Source of the DNA: Candidatus Poribacteria bacterium
Lineage (GTDB): Bacteria; Poribacteria; WGA-4E; GCA-2687025
Reading direction: 5' to 3'
DNA: 64,000 bases
NCBI GenBank assembly: GCA_026004875.1
Contig: BPJZ01000009.1
Location: 1 to 64,000, forward strand
Positions 7,368 through 15,503 of the stretch are shown here, piece after piece (the stretch's first letter is position 1; each line of letters opens with the position of its first letter). Made by a program: the position numbers and the translations under genes. Under the pieces are notes generated by a model. That model had not been told where the DNA came from. It did not search any database and worked only from the letters and a program-made list of their open reading frames with translations.

Positions 7368-8729
7368 ATGACCTACGCTGACGCGCGGACTTACCTGAGT
7401 ACGTTCCTAAACTACGAGCGGGTGCCGATCAACGCGGGGCTACCCCGCGCGTTCAATCTGACCCGGATTCGGCGCCTGCTGGAAGCGATGGGGAACCCTC
7501 AGGAGCGGTTCCCGGCAATTCATCTGGCCGGAACCAAAGGGAAAGGTTCCACCGCGGTCCTCCTGGAGCGGACCCTCCGGGAGGCCGGCTATCGCACCGG
7601 GCTGTACGTTCAGCCGCATCTGTTGTCCCCGCGCGAGCGAATCGTCGTCGGCGGCCGCGCGATCGGTCGGCTCCAGTTTGTGACGCTGCTGGAACGGTTC
7701 TTACCCCTCTTGGAACGTTTTCGCGAGACGGAGGCGGGTCGCCTCACCTATTTTGAGGTCTTCACCGCTCTGGCCTTCGAGGAGTTCGCTCGGTCGGGCG
7801 TTCAGGTGGCCGTCGTGGAGACGGGGCTTGGCGGGCGTCTGGACGCGACCAACGTGCTCTGCCCGATCCTAAGCGTGATTACCCCGATCGGTTACGACCA
7901 TCAGCAGGTGCTCGGGGAGACGCTCCCGGAGATCGCCGCCGAGAAGGCCGGAATCATCAAGCCGGGCGTGCCGGTGGTCTGTGGGCTTCAACCAGAGCCG
8001 GCCTACAGAGTCCTGCGCGAAGAGGCGGAACGGCGCGGCGCCCCTTGGACGGACGCGGGCCGGGAGGTGGTGGCCAAGCGGATCGGGATCGTTGAAAGGC
8101 GAGAACGGGCGGTGCTTTCCCTCGGCGAGCGGAGCTACAGGGTCGCCCTGAAGCTGCTGGGCGCTCATCAGGTCGGAAATGCGGCGACGGCCCTCGCAGC
8201 GGTGGCGGTGCTGCGCCGCAACGGATGGACGATCCCCGACGCGGCCGTGCTCCGAGGATTTCAAGACGCCTGGATCGCAGCCCGGGTGGACTGCTCCCGT
8301 CTGGACGACGGGCGGCCCCTCGTGCTGGACGGCGCCCACACGCCGGAGTCGGCTCGAGCCCTCCGAAGTGTCTTGGAGGAGCTCTGGCCAGGGTATCGGT
8401 TCTCCTTTCTTGTCGGGATGGCGCGAGACAAGGATTTGCAAAGTTTTGCGGCTGTCTTGGCGCCGATTGCCCAGGAGGCTATCTTCACTCGGACGCGCGT
8501 CAACCCGCGCGCTGCCGACCCGGAGGCGCTTCAGGAGGCCTGGACGGCCCGAGGCGTCCCGACGCAGACGGTGGCCCGGCTTGACGAAGGGGTTCGGGTT
8601 GCCACAGGACCAGTCGTCTGCGTGACCGGCTCGGTGCACTTCGTCGGCGCGGCTTTGAAGCAGATCGCCCCCTGGGCGAAGGAGCGTTGGAGCCATGAGA
8701 TCGGTCTAGGAACGGAGGAGATCGCATGA
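7368..8729 (+). CDS. folC: Folylpolyglutamate synthase/dihydrofolate synthase
   Basis: A 453-residue Mur-ligase-type enzyme. It attaches glutamate to dihydropteroate and to folates in the cytoplasm, using ATP. The P-loop G-T-K-G-K-G-S-T (55-62) is the FolC form. The E-T-G-L-G-G-R-L-D-A-T-N motif near residue 150 and D-G-A-H-T-P-E-S near 320 (the Mur-type D-x-A-H-N region) are in place. The length is close to the family average of about 430. GGAGG lies ahead of the ATG. The stop overlaps the ATG of the pyrophosphatase gene (ATGA), so the two are translationally coupled, although no metabolic link between them is evident. Confidence 0.92.
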   Translation: MTYADARTYLSTFLNYERVPINAGLPRAFNLTRIRRLLEAMGNPQERFPAIHLAGTKGKGSTAVLLERTLREAGYRTGLYVQPHLLSPRERIVVGGRAIGRLQFVTLLERFLPLLERFRETEAGRLTYFEVFTALAFEEFARSGVQVAVVETGLGGRLDATNVLCPILSVITPIGYDHQQVLGETLPEIAAEKAGIIKPGVPVVCGLQPEPAYRVLREEAERRGAPWTDAGREVVAKRIGIVERRERAVLSLGERSYRVALKLLGAHQVGNAATALAAVAVLRRNGWTIPDAAVLRGFQDAWIAARVDCSRLDDGRPLVLDGAHTPESARALRSVLEELWPGYRFSFLVGMARDKDLQSFAAVLAPIAQEAIFTRTRVNPRAADPEALQEAWTARGVPTQTVARLDEGVRVATGPVVCVTGSVHFVGAALKQIAPWAKERWSHEIGLGTEEIA

Positions 8730-11107
8730 CCCCTTGGAAAGAGAGGATGGCTGCTGTGAGACGGTGGAGCGTTCTGGTTCCCCTTTTCGGAGCGGCCCTG
8801 CCGGTCTGGGCACAGGCCGAAGCGGCGGTGCGACCCGCTCCCCCGCCGGTCTGGTGGCTGGCGCCCGCAGGAGCGATCGCGGCGCTGCTCGCCGCGTTTG
8901 GCTTCTACCGAAGCGTCATGCGACGGGAAGAGGGCACCCCGACGATGATCGAGATCGCCCAAGCCGTCCGGGAGGGGGCGATGGCCTACCTCAAGCGACA
9001 GTATAAGGTCGTGGCGATCATCTTCGCGGTGCTGTTTGCCCTCTTTGCCGTGATGGCCTACGGCCTGAAGGCTCAAAACCCGGTGATCCCCTTTGCCTTT
9101 CTGACCGGAGGATTCTTCTCGGGCCTCTGCGGCTTCATCGGCATGCGAACGGCCACCAGCGCCTCGGCCCGAACGGCAAACGCGGCGCGCAAGTCGCTCA
9201 ACTCCGGCCTCCAGGTGGCCTTCCGGGCTGGGGCCGTCATGGGGCTGGTGGTGGTCGGCTTCGCCCTGCTGGACATCACCGGCTGGTTCTTAATTCTCTA
9301 CTATCTGTTCCCGCCGACCTTTTTTGAGGCCAATCCGCTGCCTCAGATCACAGTGATCATGCTCAGCTTCGGGATGGGCGCCTCCACTCAGGCGCTCTTT
9401 GCCCGTGTAGGGGGCGGGATCTACACCAAAGCCGCCGACGTCGGTGCCGACCTGGTCGGAAAGGTGGAGGCCGGAATTCCTGAAGACGATCCCCGGAACG
9501 CTGCCGTCATCGCCGACAACGTTGGCGACAACGTCGGCGACGTGGCCGGCATGGGCGCCGACCTCTACGAATCGTACGCCGGCTCGATTCTGGCTACAGC
9601 GGCGTTGGGCGTTTCCGCGGTGGCCCTCGAGGCGCAGCAAAATCCGGCCTTTTTGGGCGGATTCTCCGAGATCGGGATGCAGCTGCGCTACTTGGCTGCC
9701 CCGATGGTGATCGCCGGAATCGGCATCTTCCTTTCGATTCTAGGCGTCTTTCTGGTCCGGACCCGCGAGGAGGCCACCATGCGGGACCTGCTAAATGCCC
9801 TCTCTCGAAGTATCAACTTCAGCTCGGTGGGAATCGCCCTGCTCTCGCTGGCCGCCCTTTCCGTGCTTGGCATCCCGAACATGTGGCGGGTTTGGGGAGC
9901 GATCCTAGCCGGGTTGGTGACCGGTATCGTCATCGGCAAGTCAACGGAGTACTACACCTCTCACGAGTACCGGCCCACGCGGGAGCTGGCCCGACAAGCG
10001 CTGACCGGTCCGGCAACGGTTATCATTGACGGCATGGCGGTCGGGATGATGTCCACCGCTGTGCCGGTCCTGACGATCGTCATCGCGATTGCGATCAGCT
10101 TCTACCTGCCCGGCGGGGCGAGCAACCCCCTGATGGGGCTTTACGGAATCGGGATCGCCGCTGTCGGGATGCTCTCGACGCTCGGTCTGACGTTGGCCAC
10201 CGACGCCTACGGTCCAATCGCCGATAACGCTGGCGGAAACGCTGAAATGTCCCACCTGGAGCCGGTCGTCCGGCAGCGAACCGACCAACTGGACGCGTTG
10301 GGCAACACGACCGCCGCCACCGGTAAGGGGTTTGCTATCGGATCGGCGGCGCTGACGGCCATGGCTCTGTTGGCCTCCTATCTGGAGGAGATCCGCTACG
10401 GTCTGCAGCATCTGGCCGGGATCACCGTTCTCGAGATCCCCACCAAGGCCGGGGAGGTCCTCCAGGTGCCGGTCAGTGAGGCCCGGCTCTCCGATTTCAT
10501 GGCCTACTACAAAATCACCTTGATGAACCCGAGCGTTTTGATCGGGCTGTTTGTTGGGGCGGTGATGGCCTTCTTCTTCTGTGCGCTGACGATGAAGGCC
10601 GTCGGTCGAGCCGCCGCGGCAATGGTCGAGGAGGTCCGACGACAGTTCCGCGAGAGGCCCGGCATTATGGAAGGCACCGAAAAGCCGGACTACGCTCGGT
10701 GTGTGGCCATTTCGACGGCGGGCGCGCAGCGAGAGATGCTCCTCCCAGCGCTGATGGCTATCATTGTCCCCGTCCTGGTCGGGGTGCTGTTCAGCGTGCC
10801 GGGAATCATGGGGCTGTTGGCCGGAGCGTTGGCGGCGGGATTCGTCCTGGCCGTGATGATGGCCAACGCCGGTGGCGCCTGGGACAACGCTAAAAAGTAC
10901 ATCGAGCAGGGCAACTTCGGCGGGAAGGGCTCCGACCCCCATAAGGCCGCGGTGGTCGGCGATACCGTTGGGGATCCGTTCAAGGACACCTCGGGGCCGT
11001 CGCTGAACATCCTCATTAAGCTGATGGCGATGGTCTCGATCGTCTTCGCGGGATTTATGGCCAAGTTTGCCGGCGTCGGCGGGCTGATCATGCGGCTGGT
11101 TAGCTAG
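8726..11107 (+). CDS. hppA: Membrane-bound ion-pumping pyrophosphatase, K+-dependent type
   Basis: A 793-residue integral membrane enzyme with about 16 helices that couples pyrophosphate hydrolysis to H+ and/or Na+ export. The substrate-binding run D-V-G-A-D-L-V-G-K-V-E and the following D-D-P-R-N and D-N-V-G-D-N-V-G-D motifs near residues 235-275 are complete. So are the C-terminal counterparts (D-N-A-K-K and G-D-T-V-G-D-P-F-K-D-T-S-G-P). In G-N-T-T-A-A-T-G-K-G an Ala holds the position that is Lys in K+-independent enzymes, so it should need K+. Whether it pumps Na+ or H+ I cannot tell. The first 30 residues look like a cleavable or first membrane leader (ending V-W-A-Q-A). GGAGGAG precedes the start. 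Confidence 0.95.
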   Translation: MTPWKERMAAVRRWSVLVPLFGAALPVWAQAEAAVRPAPPPVWWLAPAGAIAALLAAFGFYRSVMRREEGTPTMIEIAQAVREGAMAYLKRQYKVVAIIFAVLFALFAVMAYGLKAQNPVIPFAFLTGGFFSGLCGFIGMRTATSASARTANAARKSLNSGLQVAFRAGAVMGLVVVGFALLDITGWFLILYYLFPPTFFEANPLPQITVIMLSFGMGASTQALFARVGGGIYTKAADVGADLVGKVEAGIPEDDPRNAAVIADNVGDNVGDVAGMGADLYESYAGSILATAALGVSAVALEAQQNPAFLGGFSEIGMQLRYLAAPMVIAGIGIFLSILGVFLVRTREEATMRDLLNALSRSINFSSVGIALLSLAALSVLGIPNMWRVWGAILAGLVTGIVIGKSTEYYTSHEYRPTRELARQALTGPATVIIDGMAVGMMSTAVPVLTIVIAIAISFYLPGGASNPLMGLYGIGIAAVGMLSTLGLTLATDAYGPIADNAGGNAEMSHLEPVVRQRTDQLDALGNTTAATGKGFAIGSAALTAMALLASYLEEIRYGLQHLAGITVLEIPTKAGEVLQVPVSEARLSDFMAYYKITLMNPSVLIGLFVGAVMAFFFCALTMKAVGRAAAAMVEEVRRQFRERPGIMEGTEKPDYARCVAISTAGAQREMLLPALMAIIVPVLVGVLFSVPGIMGLLAGALAAGFVLAVMMANAGGAWDNAKKYIEQGNFGGKGSDPHKAAVVGDTVGDPFKDTSGPSLNILIKLMAMVSIVFAGFMAKFAGVGGLIMRLVS

Positions 11108-11134
11108 TCGGTCCGGTCGGAAGCCTGGAGGACG

Positions 11135-11171
11135 CCCGGGGAGCCTTTTGGTGCTCCGGGTTGTCTTTTTT
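11135..11171 (+). terminator. Rho-independent terminator after hppA
   Basis: A GC-rich imperfect stem (CCCGGGGAGC with GCTCCGGG, allowing a small bulge) around a short T-rich loop is followed by ttgtctttttt. It lies 28 bases after the hppA stop and just before the end of the convergent ABC ATPase gene. Confidence 0.65.
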
Positions 11172-11188
11172 ACTTCAAGGGGTGGGCC

Positions 11189-12295
11189 TTAAAGGGTGAG
11201 GTTCTCTTCGGTCTCCGGGTCGAACACGTGAAGTTTCTCGGAGAGGAGGGCCACCTCCAAAGGCTCTCCGACGCGCGGGAGCGTCTCGGGCGGAATCTTA
11301 GCGATCAGGGTCTGGTCGCCGACGCTTAAATAAAGAATTACCTCATCCCCCAACGGTTCCACGACGTCCACAACGGTGCGGAGACGGGAAAGGGGGTTCG
11401 CGGCCAAAGCCTCCGCGTCCGGCTGGACGTGCTCGGGCCGAATCCCCAAGACGATCGGGCCGTTGGGGTGCTGGGCAAGCCGCTCTTGCAGCTCCGCAGG
11501 CAGCGCGATGCGTACGTCCTGAGCCAAGAAGTAGCGCCGGTTCTCTTCAGTTATCAGCTCCCCGCGCAAAAAGTTCATCGGCGGGTTGCCGATGAACCCA
11601 GCGACAAACATATTCCGAGGCCGATCGTACAGCCGGAGCGGGGTGTCGATCTGTTGGATCACCCCTTGGTTCAGGACGACGATTCGGTCTCCCATCGTCA
11701 TCGCCTCGACCTGGTCATGGGTCACGTAGATCATCGTCGCTTGGAGGCGGCTGTGAAGCTTGCTGATTTCGGCCCGCATCTGGACGCGTAGCTTGGCGTC
11801 CAGGTTGCTCAACGGCTCGTCAAAGAGAAAGACCTTCGGGTGCCGGACGATCGCCCGCCCAACGGCGACCCGCTGGCGCTCCCCACCAGAGAGCGCCCGA
11901 GGCTTTCGGTCCAACAGGTGAGCGATGCCGAGAATGTCGGCCGCTTCTCGAACGCGCCGGTCGATCTCCTCCTTGGGCGTCTTGCGCAGCTTGAGGCCAA
12001 ACGCCATGTTCTTATAAACGGTCATGTGGGGGTACAGCGCGTAGTTCTGAAAGACCATTGCAATGTCGCGGTCCTTCGGAAGCACGTCGTTCACCCGGCG
12101 TTCGTCGATGTAGATGTCCCCCTCGGTGATCTCCTCCAGACCGGCGATCATCCGCAGGATGGTGGACTTGCCGCATCCCGACGGTCCCACCAGAACCACA
12201 AACTCCCGATCGCGCACCTCAAAGGTCGCGTCGCGAACGGCAACCACCCCGCCCGGGTAAACTTTGGTGACGTGCTCCAGTCGTACGTTAGCCAT
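11189..12295 (-). CDS. MalK/UgpC-like sugar ABC transporter ATPase (canonical)
   Basis: A 368-residue ATPase with standard motifs: Walker A G-P-S-G-C-G-K-S-T, Q-loop F-Q-N-Y-A-L-Y-P-H-M, L-S-G-G-E-R-Q-R, Walker B F-L-F-D-E-P-L-S-N-L-D-A and H-loop Y-V-T-H-D-Q-V-E-A-M. A C-terminal TOBE domain follows. It powers CUT1-type sugar uptake at the inner membrane. It contrasts with the degenerate paralogue at 4740-5861, with which it might pair, and may also be a shared ATPase for several importers. It is the last gene of the signalling operon running from 18361, overlapping the AccD-like gene by 8 bases. I see no good ribosome-binding site, which suits translational coupling. Confidence 0.9.
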   Translation of the reverse strand: MANVRLEHVTKVYPGGVVAVRDATFEVRDREFVVLVGPSGCGKSTILRMIAGLEEITEGDIYIDERRVNDVLPKDRDIAMVFQNYALYPHMTVYKNMAFGLKLRKTPKEEIDRRVREAADILGIAHLLDRKPRALSGGERQRVAVGRAIVRHPKVFLFDEPLSNLDAKLRVQMRAEISKLHSRLQATMIYVTHDQVEAMTMGDRIVVLNQGVIQQIDTPLRLYDRPRNMFVAGFIGNPPMNFLRGELITEENRRYFLAQDVRIALPAELQERLAQHPNGPIVLGIRPEHVQPDAEALAANPLSRLRTVVDVVEPLGDEVILYLSVGDQTLIAKIPPETLPRVGEPLEVALLSEKLHVFDPETEENLTL

Positions 12296-12992
12296 GAACT
12301 CGCATCGGATCCGTGAAGAAGGTGACCAGATGAATCAGATCGGCCCGCAGCTCAGAGCGGATAACAAACCGGTCCACAAAGGGGAACGCCGCCGGTTTCC
12401 CCTCGGCGGGACTCCCCAGAGGGGGAACCTCCTCGGGGGCGGCCTCCCCGATCACCACATCGCCCAGCGGGAGCGGAACTCGATAGCCGTGCTCCGGCGA
12501 GGGATCGGTGATCACCAGCAAATAGGGCAGCCGCCGGTCCCCCAGCGCGTTCAACCGCTCGTGCCAGGCGACCAGGAGTCCGGACGGAAGGGGTTCCTTG
12601 ACCGAAAGGCCGTACCCTCCGGGCACACAGAGGATCAGCGGGTGCCGCGCTCGAGCGGCGCGGTCCAGCAGGGGGAGCAGCGCTCCTAGCAGCTCGCTGG
12701 GCGATCGGCGTTCCCGATCTGCCAGGGGGTCCACCGCCCCCAGAGCCACCGCGATCCCTTCTAGGGTTCCGATTCCCAGTCGGGCTCCTGAAAGTTCACT
12801 GCGCAGCGGACGCCAGGACTCGCCTTCAAGGAGGAGTTCTATCCGCTCCTGAGCGCTCAGCGGGAAGTGATGCTGGCAATACGGGCAGATCCGCCCGTTG
12901 CGCTCCAGCTCGCGAGCGAAAAGGGTCTCTTTGCAGTCGGGACACTTTAGCCAAAGCCCTTCGGGGATGTGGGGAGTCGAAATCTCAGCCAT
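12288..12992 (-). CDS. AccD-like zinc-ribbon protein lacking carboxyltransferase active-site motifs
   Basis: A 234-residue protein starting at the ATG at 12990-12992 behind GGAGAGGGGGAAGG. The N-terminus is plainly that of acetyl-CoA carboxylase beta subunit: L-W-L-K-C-P-D-C, a 15-residue spacer, then C-P-Y-C-Q-H-H-F and S-A-Q-E-R-I-E-L-L-L. The rest keeps the outline of the crotonase fold (L-P-Y-L-L-V-I-T-D-P and L-G-D-V-V-I-G-E-A). It lacks the G-G-S-M-G and S-G-G-A-R-M-Q-E segments that bind and polarise acyl-CoA, and it is about 50 residues short of AccD. It is probably not a working carboxyltransferase. It sits between a STAS gene and an ABC ATPase, away from accB-accC, so a regulatory role is possible. 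That role is inference. Confidence 0.65.
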   Translation of the reverse strand: MAEISTPHIPEGLWLKCPDCKETLFARELERNGRICPYCQHHFPLSAQERIELLLEGESWRPLRSELSGARLGIGTLEGIAVALGAVDPLADRERRSPSELLGALLPLLDRAARARHPLILCVPGGYGLSVKEPLPSGLLVAWHERLNALGDRRLPYLLVITDPSPEHGYRVPLPLGDVVIGEAAPEEVPPLGSPAEGKPAAFPFVDRFVIRSELRADLIHLVTFFTDPMRVHG

Positions 12993-13404
12993 CCTTCCCC
13001 CTCTCCGCCGCCTGGGGCGACGCTTCGGCGCCACTAAGCGCGGCACAGGCCGTCCGCTCGTCCGGAAAGATCTCCAGAATCTGATCCAGCTTAGTCACTC
13101 GGAGTAATCGGGAGAGCGGACCGGGGAGTTCAGCAAGCACCAACCGTCGGTCTTCCTCCTGGGCGCGTCGGTGAAGGGCGACCAGCATGCCCAAGCCGGC
13201 GCTGTCGAGGAACTCAACCCCCCGCAGGTTGAGCACCACGTGCCGAATCCCGTCCTCCCTCAGGAACGCCTCAATCGCCTCCCGAAGTTGAACGCTCCGC
13301 TCGCCGATCACCCGGCCGCGAAGGGAAAGAATACCAGTCTCAGACTCGCGTCGTGCGGAGACCTCAAACGATGAGCTCGTTGCCATCGGCATGAGAGGGC
13401 TCAT
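12985..13404 (-). CDS. STAS-domain anti-sigma-factor antagonist (RsbV/SpoIIAA-like)
   Basis: A 139-residue protein made of one STAS domain with the phosphorylatable serine S68 in F-L-D-S-A-G-L-G-M-L. When dephosphorylated, such proteins bind an RsbW-type kinase and free its target; the kinase phosphorylates the serine to end the signal. The C-terminal 20 residues are a charged tail. Its ATG overlaps the stop of the next upstream STAS gene (ATGA), and its end overlaps the AccD-like start, so translation is coupled along the operon. A start six codons later (MATSSSFE) is also possible. Confidence 0.85.
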   Translation of the reverse strand: MSPLMPMATSSSFEVSARRESETGILSLRGRVIGERSVQLREAIEAFLREDGIRHVVLNLRGVEFLDSAGLGMLVALHRRAQEEDRRLVLAELPGPLSRLLRVTKLDQILEIFPDERTACAALSGAEASPQAAERGKDG

Positions 13405-13745
13405 GAGGAGAGAGCGGTCACCGCGCTGTCCTCGTCCGAATAACTCTCAAACAGCTGGTCCAACTTTGCAAGCTGGAGCAGTTTGTGAATATTCGGACTG
13501 GGCTTCATGACCGCAATCCGACCCTTCTTCTGCTGAACGTGCGTGTAGGCGTTTACCAGAGCGCCCAGCGCTGAGCTGTCCATCATTCCGGTGGACTCCA
13601 GATTAATAAGAATCCGCACCCGGTCGCCGCTCAGCTCGATCGCCTTCTGGAACGCCTCCCGCAGCTTCAGCCCATCGGGACCGATAACGTTCCCTTTCAG
13701 GTTAAAGATGATGACCGGACCTCGCTTGCGAAACGTCAGCTCCAC
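13401..13745 (-). CDS. STAS-domain anti-sigma-factor antagonist
   Basis: A 114-residue single STAS domain with a GTG start and a strong AAAGGAGGGG ribosome-binding site. The phosphorylation site is M-M-D-S-S-A-L-G-A-L (S57/S58). It is the middle of three STAS proteins in this operon and differs clearly from the other two. Several antagonists may therefore feed the same RsbW-like kinase encoded just upstream (13857-14303), each responding to different phosphatase or stress input. A 111-base gap separates it from the kinase gene. Confidence 0.88.
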   Translation of the reverse strand: MELTFRKRGPVIIFNLKGNVIGPDGLKLREAFQKAIELSGDRVRILINLESTGMMDSSALGALVNAYTHVQQKKGRIAVMKPSPNIHKLLQLAKLDQLFESYSDEDSAVTALSS

Positions 13746-13856
13746 AGAACCCCTCCTTTGTCAGCAAACTCCCTCATCCGACTTTGGTATGAGGAACGAA
13801 CTCAAGTCCCAGTACCCTGACTCCGTTTTAGTATAACTCGCTTCCCGCCTTTGGGT

Positions 13857-14303
13857 TCATCGGGGAAGCTTCTTAGACATCGTCAGTCGGGTGCCCTTCT
13901 CGCTGTGGTATACCTCGTCCATATAGGCGCGCATCATCAGGATACCCCGACCGTGGTCCCGAAAGAGGTTCTCCCCCTCCAGGGGGTTGGCCACCTCCTC
14001 GGGCTGAAACCCTTCGCCCTCGTCCTTGATAGAAATGGTTAGCTGGTCCTTGTCGACGCTCAGTCGCACGCGGACCGGCTTTTTCAAATCGTACTTGTTC
14101 CCGTGCTTGATGGCGTTCATCACCCCCTCGATCACCGAGACGGCGATCTGGGCGGTCTCCTCGTCGGAGAACTTCAGGTCGTGGCACAGGCGGGTCAGAG
14201 CGGCCTCGACCATTGGCACAAACTCAATATCTGAAGGGATGGTAAACTCCACCTCCCGATAATAATCGTCGCTGCCCGGTTCACCGCGGTTTTCAGGGGC
14301 CAC
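13857..14303 (-). CDS. RsbW-like anti-sigma serine kinase (HATPase_c_2)
   Basis: A 148-residue GHKL ATPase with a GTG start. The N-box is E-G-V-M-N-A-I-K-H-G-N, the G1 box I-K-D-E-G-E-G-F and the G2 box D-H-G-R-G-I-L-M-M, all hallmarks of RsbW/SpoIIAB kinases that phosphorylate STAS antagonists and sequester a sigma factor or other partner. It lies in the same operon as three STAS proteins, a receiver-PP2C phosphatase and a histidine kinase, so a complete partner-switching module is present. No cognate sigma gene is in the operon; the ECF fragment at 1-330 is not a usual RsbW partner. The output is unknown. Confidence 0.88.
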   Translation of the reverse strand: MAPENRGEPGSDDYYREVEFTIPSDIEFVPMVEAALTRLCHDLKFSDEETAQIAVSVIEGVMNAIKHGNKYDLKKPVRVRLSVDKDQLTISIKDEGEGFQPEEVANPLEGENLFRDHGRGILMMRAYMDEVYHSEKGTRLTMSKKLPR

Positions 14304-14330
14304 GGGAGTACTCCCTTCTCCTCATCCTCG

Positions 14331-15494
14331 TTAGCTCACCACCTGGACGGCCAATACGGTCAAGTCGTCGGTGTGTGCCTGCGCGCTCCGGAACGCCTGC
14401 ACGGTTTGTTTTACCTTAACGCAAAGCTCCGGCGGTGTCAATCGAATATTCTCCCGTACCAGCTGGACAAGCCGATCCTCTCCGAACGGCTCCCCCTCCG
14501 GGGACTCGGCCTCCGTCACCCCGTCGGTGTACAGGAGCAGCAGGTCGCCTGGCTCCAGGGCAATCGTCTCGTATTGGTACTCGGCCAGCTCGAAGGCACC
14601 AACCAACATCCCTCCAGTGGTCAACGGCTGGAGGACCTCCCCCTGATTTCGGAACAGCAGCGGATAACAGTGTCCGCCGTTGCAGTAGGCCAACGTCCGT
14701 TCTCGCGGATCTAACACGGCGTAGACCATCGTTGTGAACAGCTCCGGTGAGGTTTCGCTGGCCAGGAAGTCGTTCACTCGCTTGACCAGCTCCGCGGGCG
14801 TCCGGACCTCACGGGCGACGATGCGGATCACCGTTCGGACCATCACCATGAGCAGCGCCGCGGGAATGCCTTTGCCGCGCACGTCGGCCAGGGCGATTCC
14901 AACCCGATCCCCCTCCAGTGGAAGGAAGTCGTAAAAGTCCCCCGAGACGTCCAGGGAGCTTTCTAGCACCGCGCCGATCGAGAACCCCGGAACGGTGGGC
15001 AGCGACTGAGGAAGCAGCCCCTGTTGGATCTGCGCCGCCGTTTCTAGATGGCGAGCGAGCTGCTCGATCTCGCCGGACCATTGCTCCAGGGTCCCCAACA
15101 ACGGGCTGGAGACCAGCGGGCGTTTCTGTCGCGCCAAAACCGCTCGCACCCGCTCGACCAACTCGTCCGGATCGAACGGCTTGGTGATGTAGTCGTCGGC
15201 GCCGGAGCTGAGCCCACGGAGCTTGTCGCTGATCTGGGCCCGTGCGGTGAGCATCACGACAGGGATCGAGGCGGTGCTGGGGTCTTCCCGGAGTTTCTCG
15301 ATGACCTGAAAGCCGTCCATGCCGGGCATACTTAGGTCCAGCAGAATCAGCTCTGGCCGGTTCGAGCGCGCTTGATCGAGGGCCTCAAGGCCGTCTTTGG
15401 CCAGTAAAACTTCAAATCCCTCTGGAGCCAGCACCAACTCGACCAGATCGAGAACGTCCGGCTCGTCGTCCACCACGAGAATCCGTTCGGCCAT
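14331..15494 (-). CDS. Response regulator with PP2C-type serine phosphatase output (RsbU-like)
   Basis: A 387-residue two-domain protein. Residues 1-120 are a receiver domain with the acidic pair D9-D10, the phospho-acceptor D53 in L-L-D-L-S-M-P-G-M-D-G, the switch Thr in V-V-M-L-T-A-R and the Lys in I-T-K-P-F. After a helical linker with A-A-x-I-Q-Q-G-L-L-P-Q comes a SpoIIE/RsbU PP2C domain (about 160-385) with metal-binding S-G-D-F-Y-D-F, A-D-V-R-G-K-G-I-P-A-A and Y-T-D-G-V-T-E-A. Phosphorylation by the sensor kinase encoded 9 bases upstream would activate dephosphorylation of the STAS antagonists. It links two-component sensing to partner switching. Confidence 0.92.
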   Translation of the reverse strand: MAERILVVDDEPDVLDLVELVLAPEGFEVLLAKDGLEALDQARSNRPELILLDLSMPGMDGFQVIEKLREDPSTASIPVVMLTARAQISDKLRGLSSGADDYITKPFDPDELVERVRAVLARQKRPLVSSPLLGTLEQWSGEIEQLARHLETAAQIQQGLLPQSLPTVPGFSIGAVLESSLDVSGDFYDFLPLEGDRVGIALADVRGKGIPAALLMVMVRTVIRIVAREVRTPAELVKRVNDFLASETSPELFTTMVYAVLDPRERTLAYCNGGHCYPLLFRNQGEVLQPLTTGGMLVGAFELAEYQYETIALEPGDLLLLYTDGVTEAESPEGEPFGEDRLVQLVRENIRLTPPELCVKVKQTVQAFRSAQAHTDDLTVLAVQVVS

Positions 15495-15503
15495 GGGGGA
15501 GTC

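Noticed and set aside
8531-9076. Long open frames antisense to folC, hppA, the selenoprotein and other genes
   Set aside because: They are mirror frames caused by high GC content; they lack ribosome-binding sites, and their compositions (Arg/Pro/Gly-rich) match no family.
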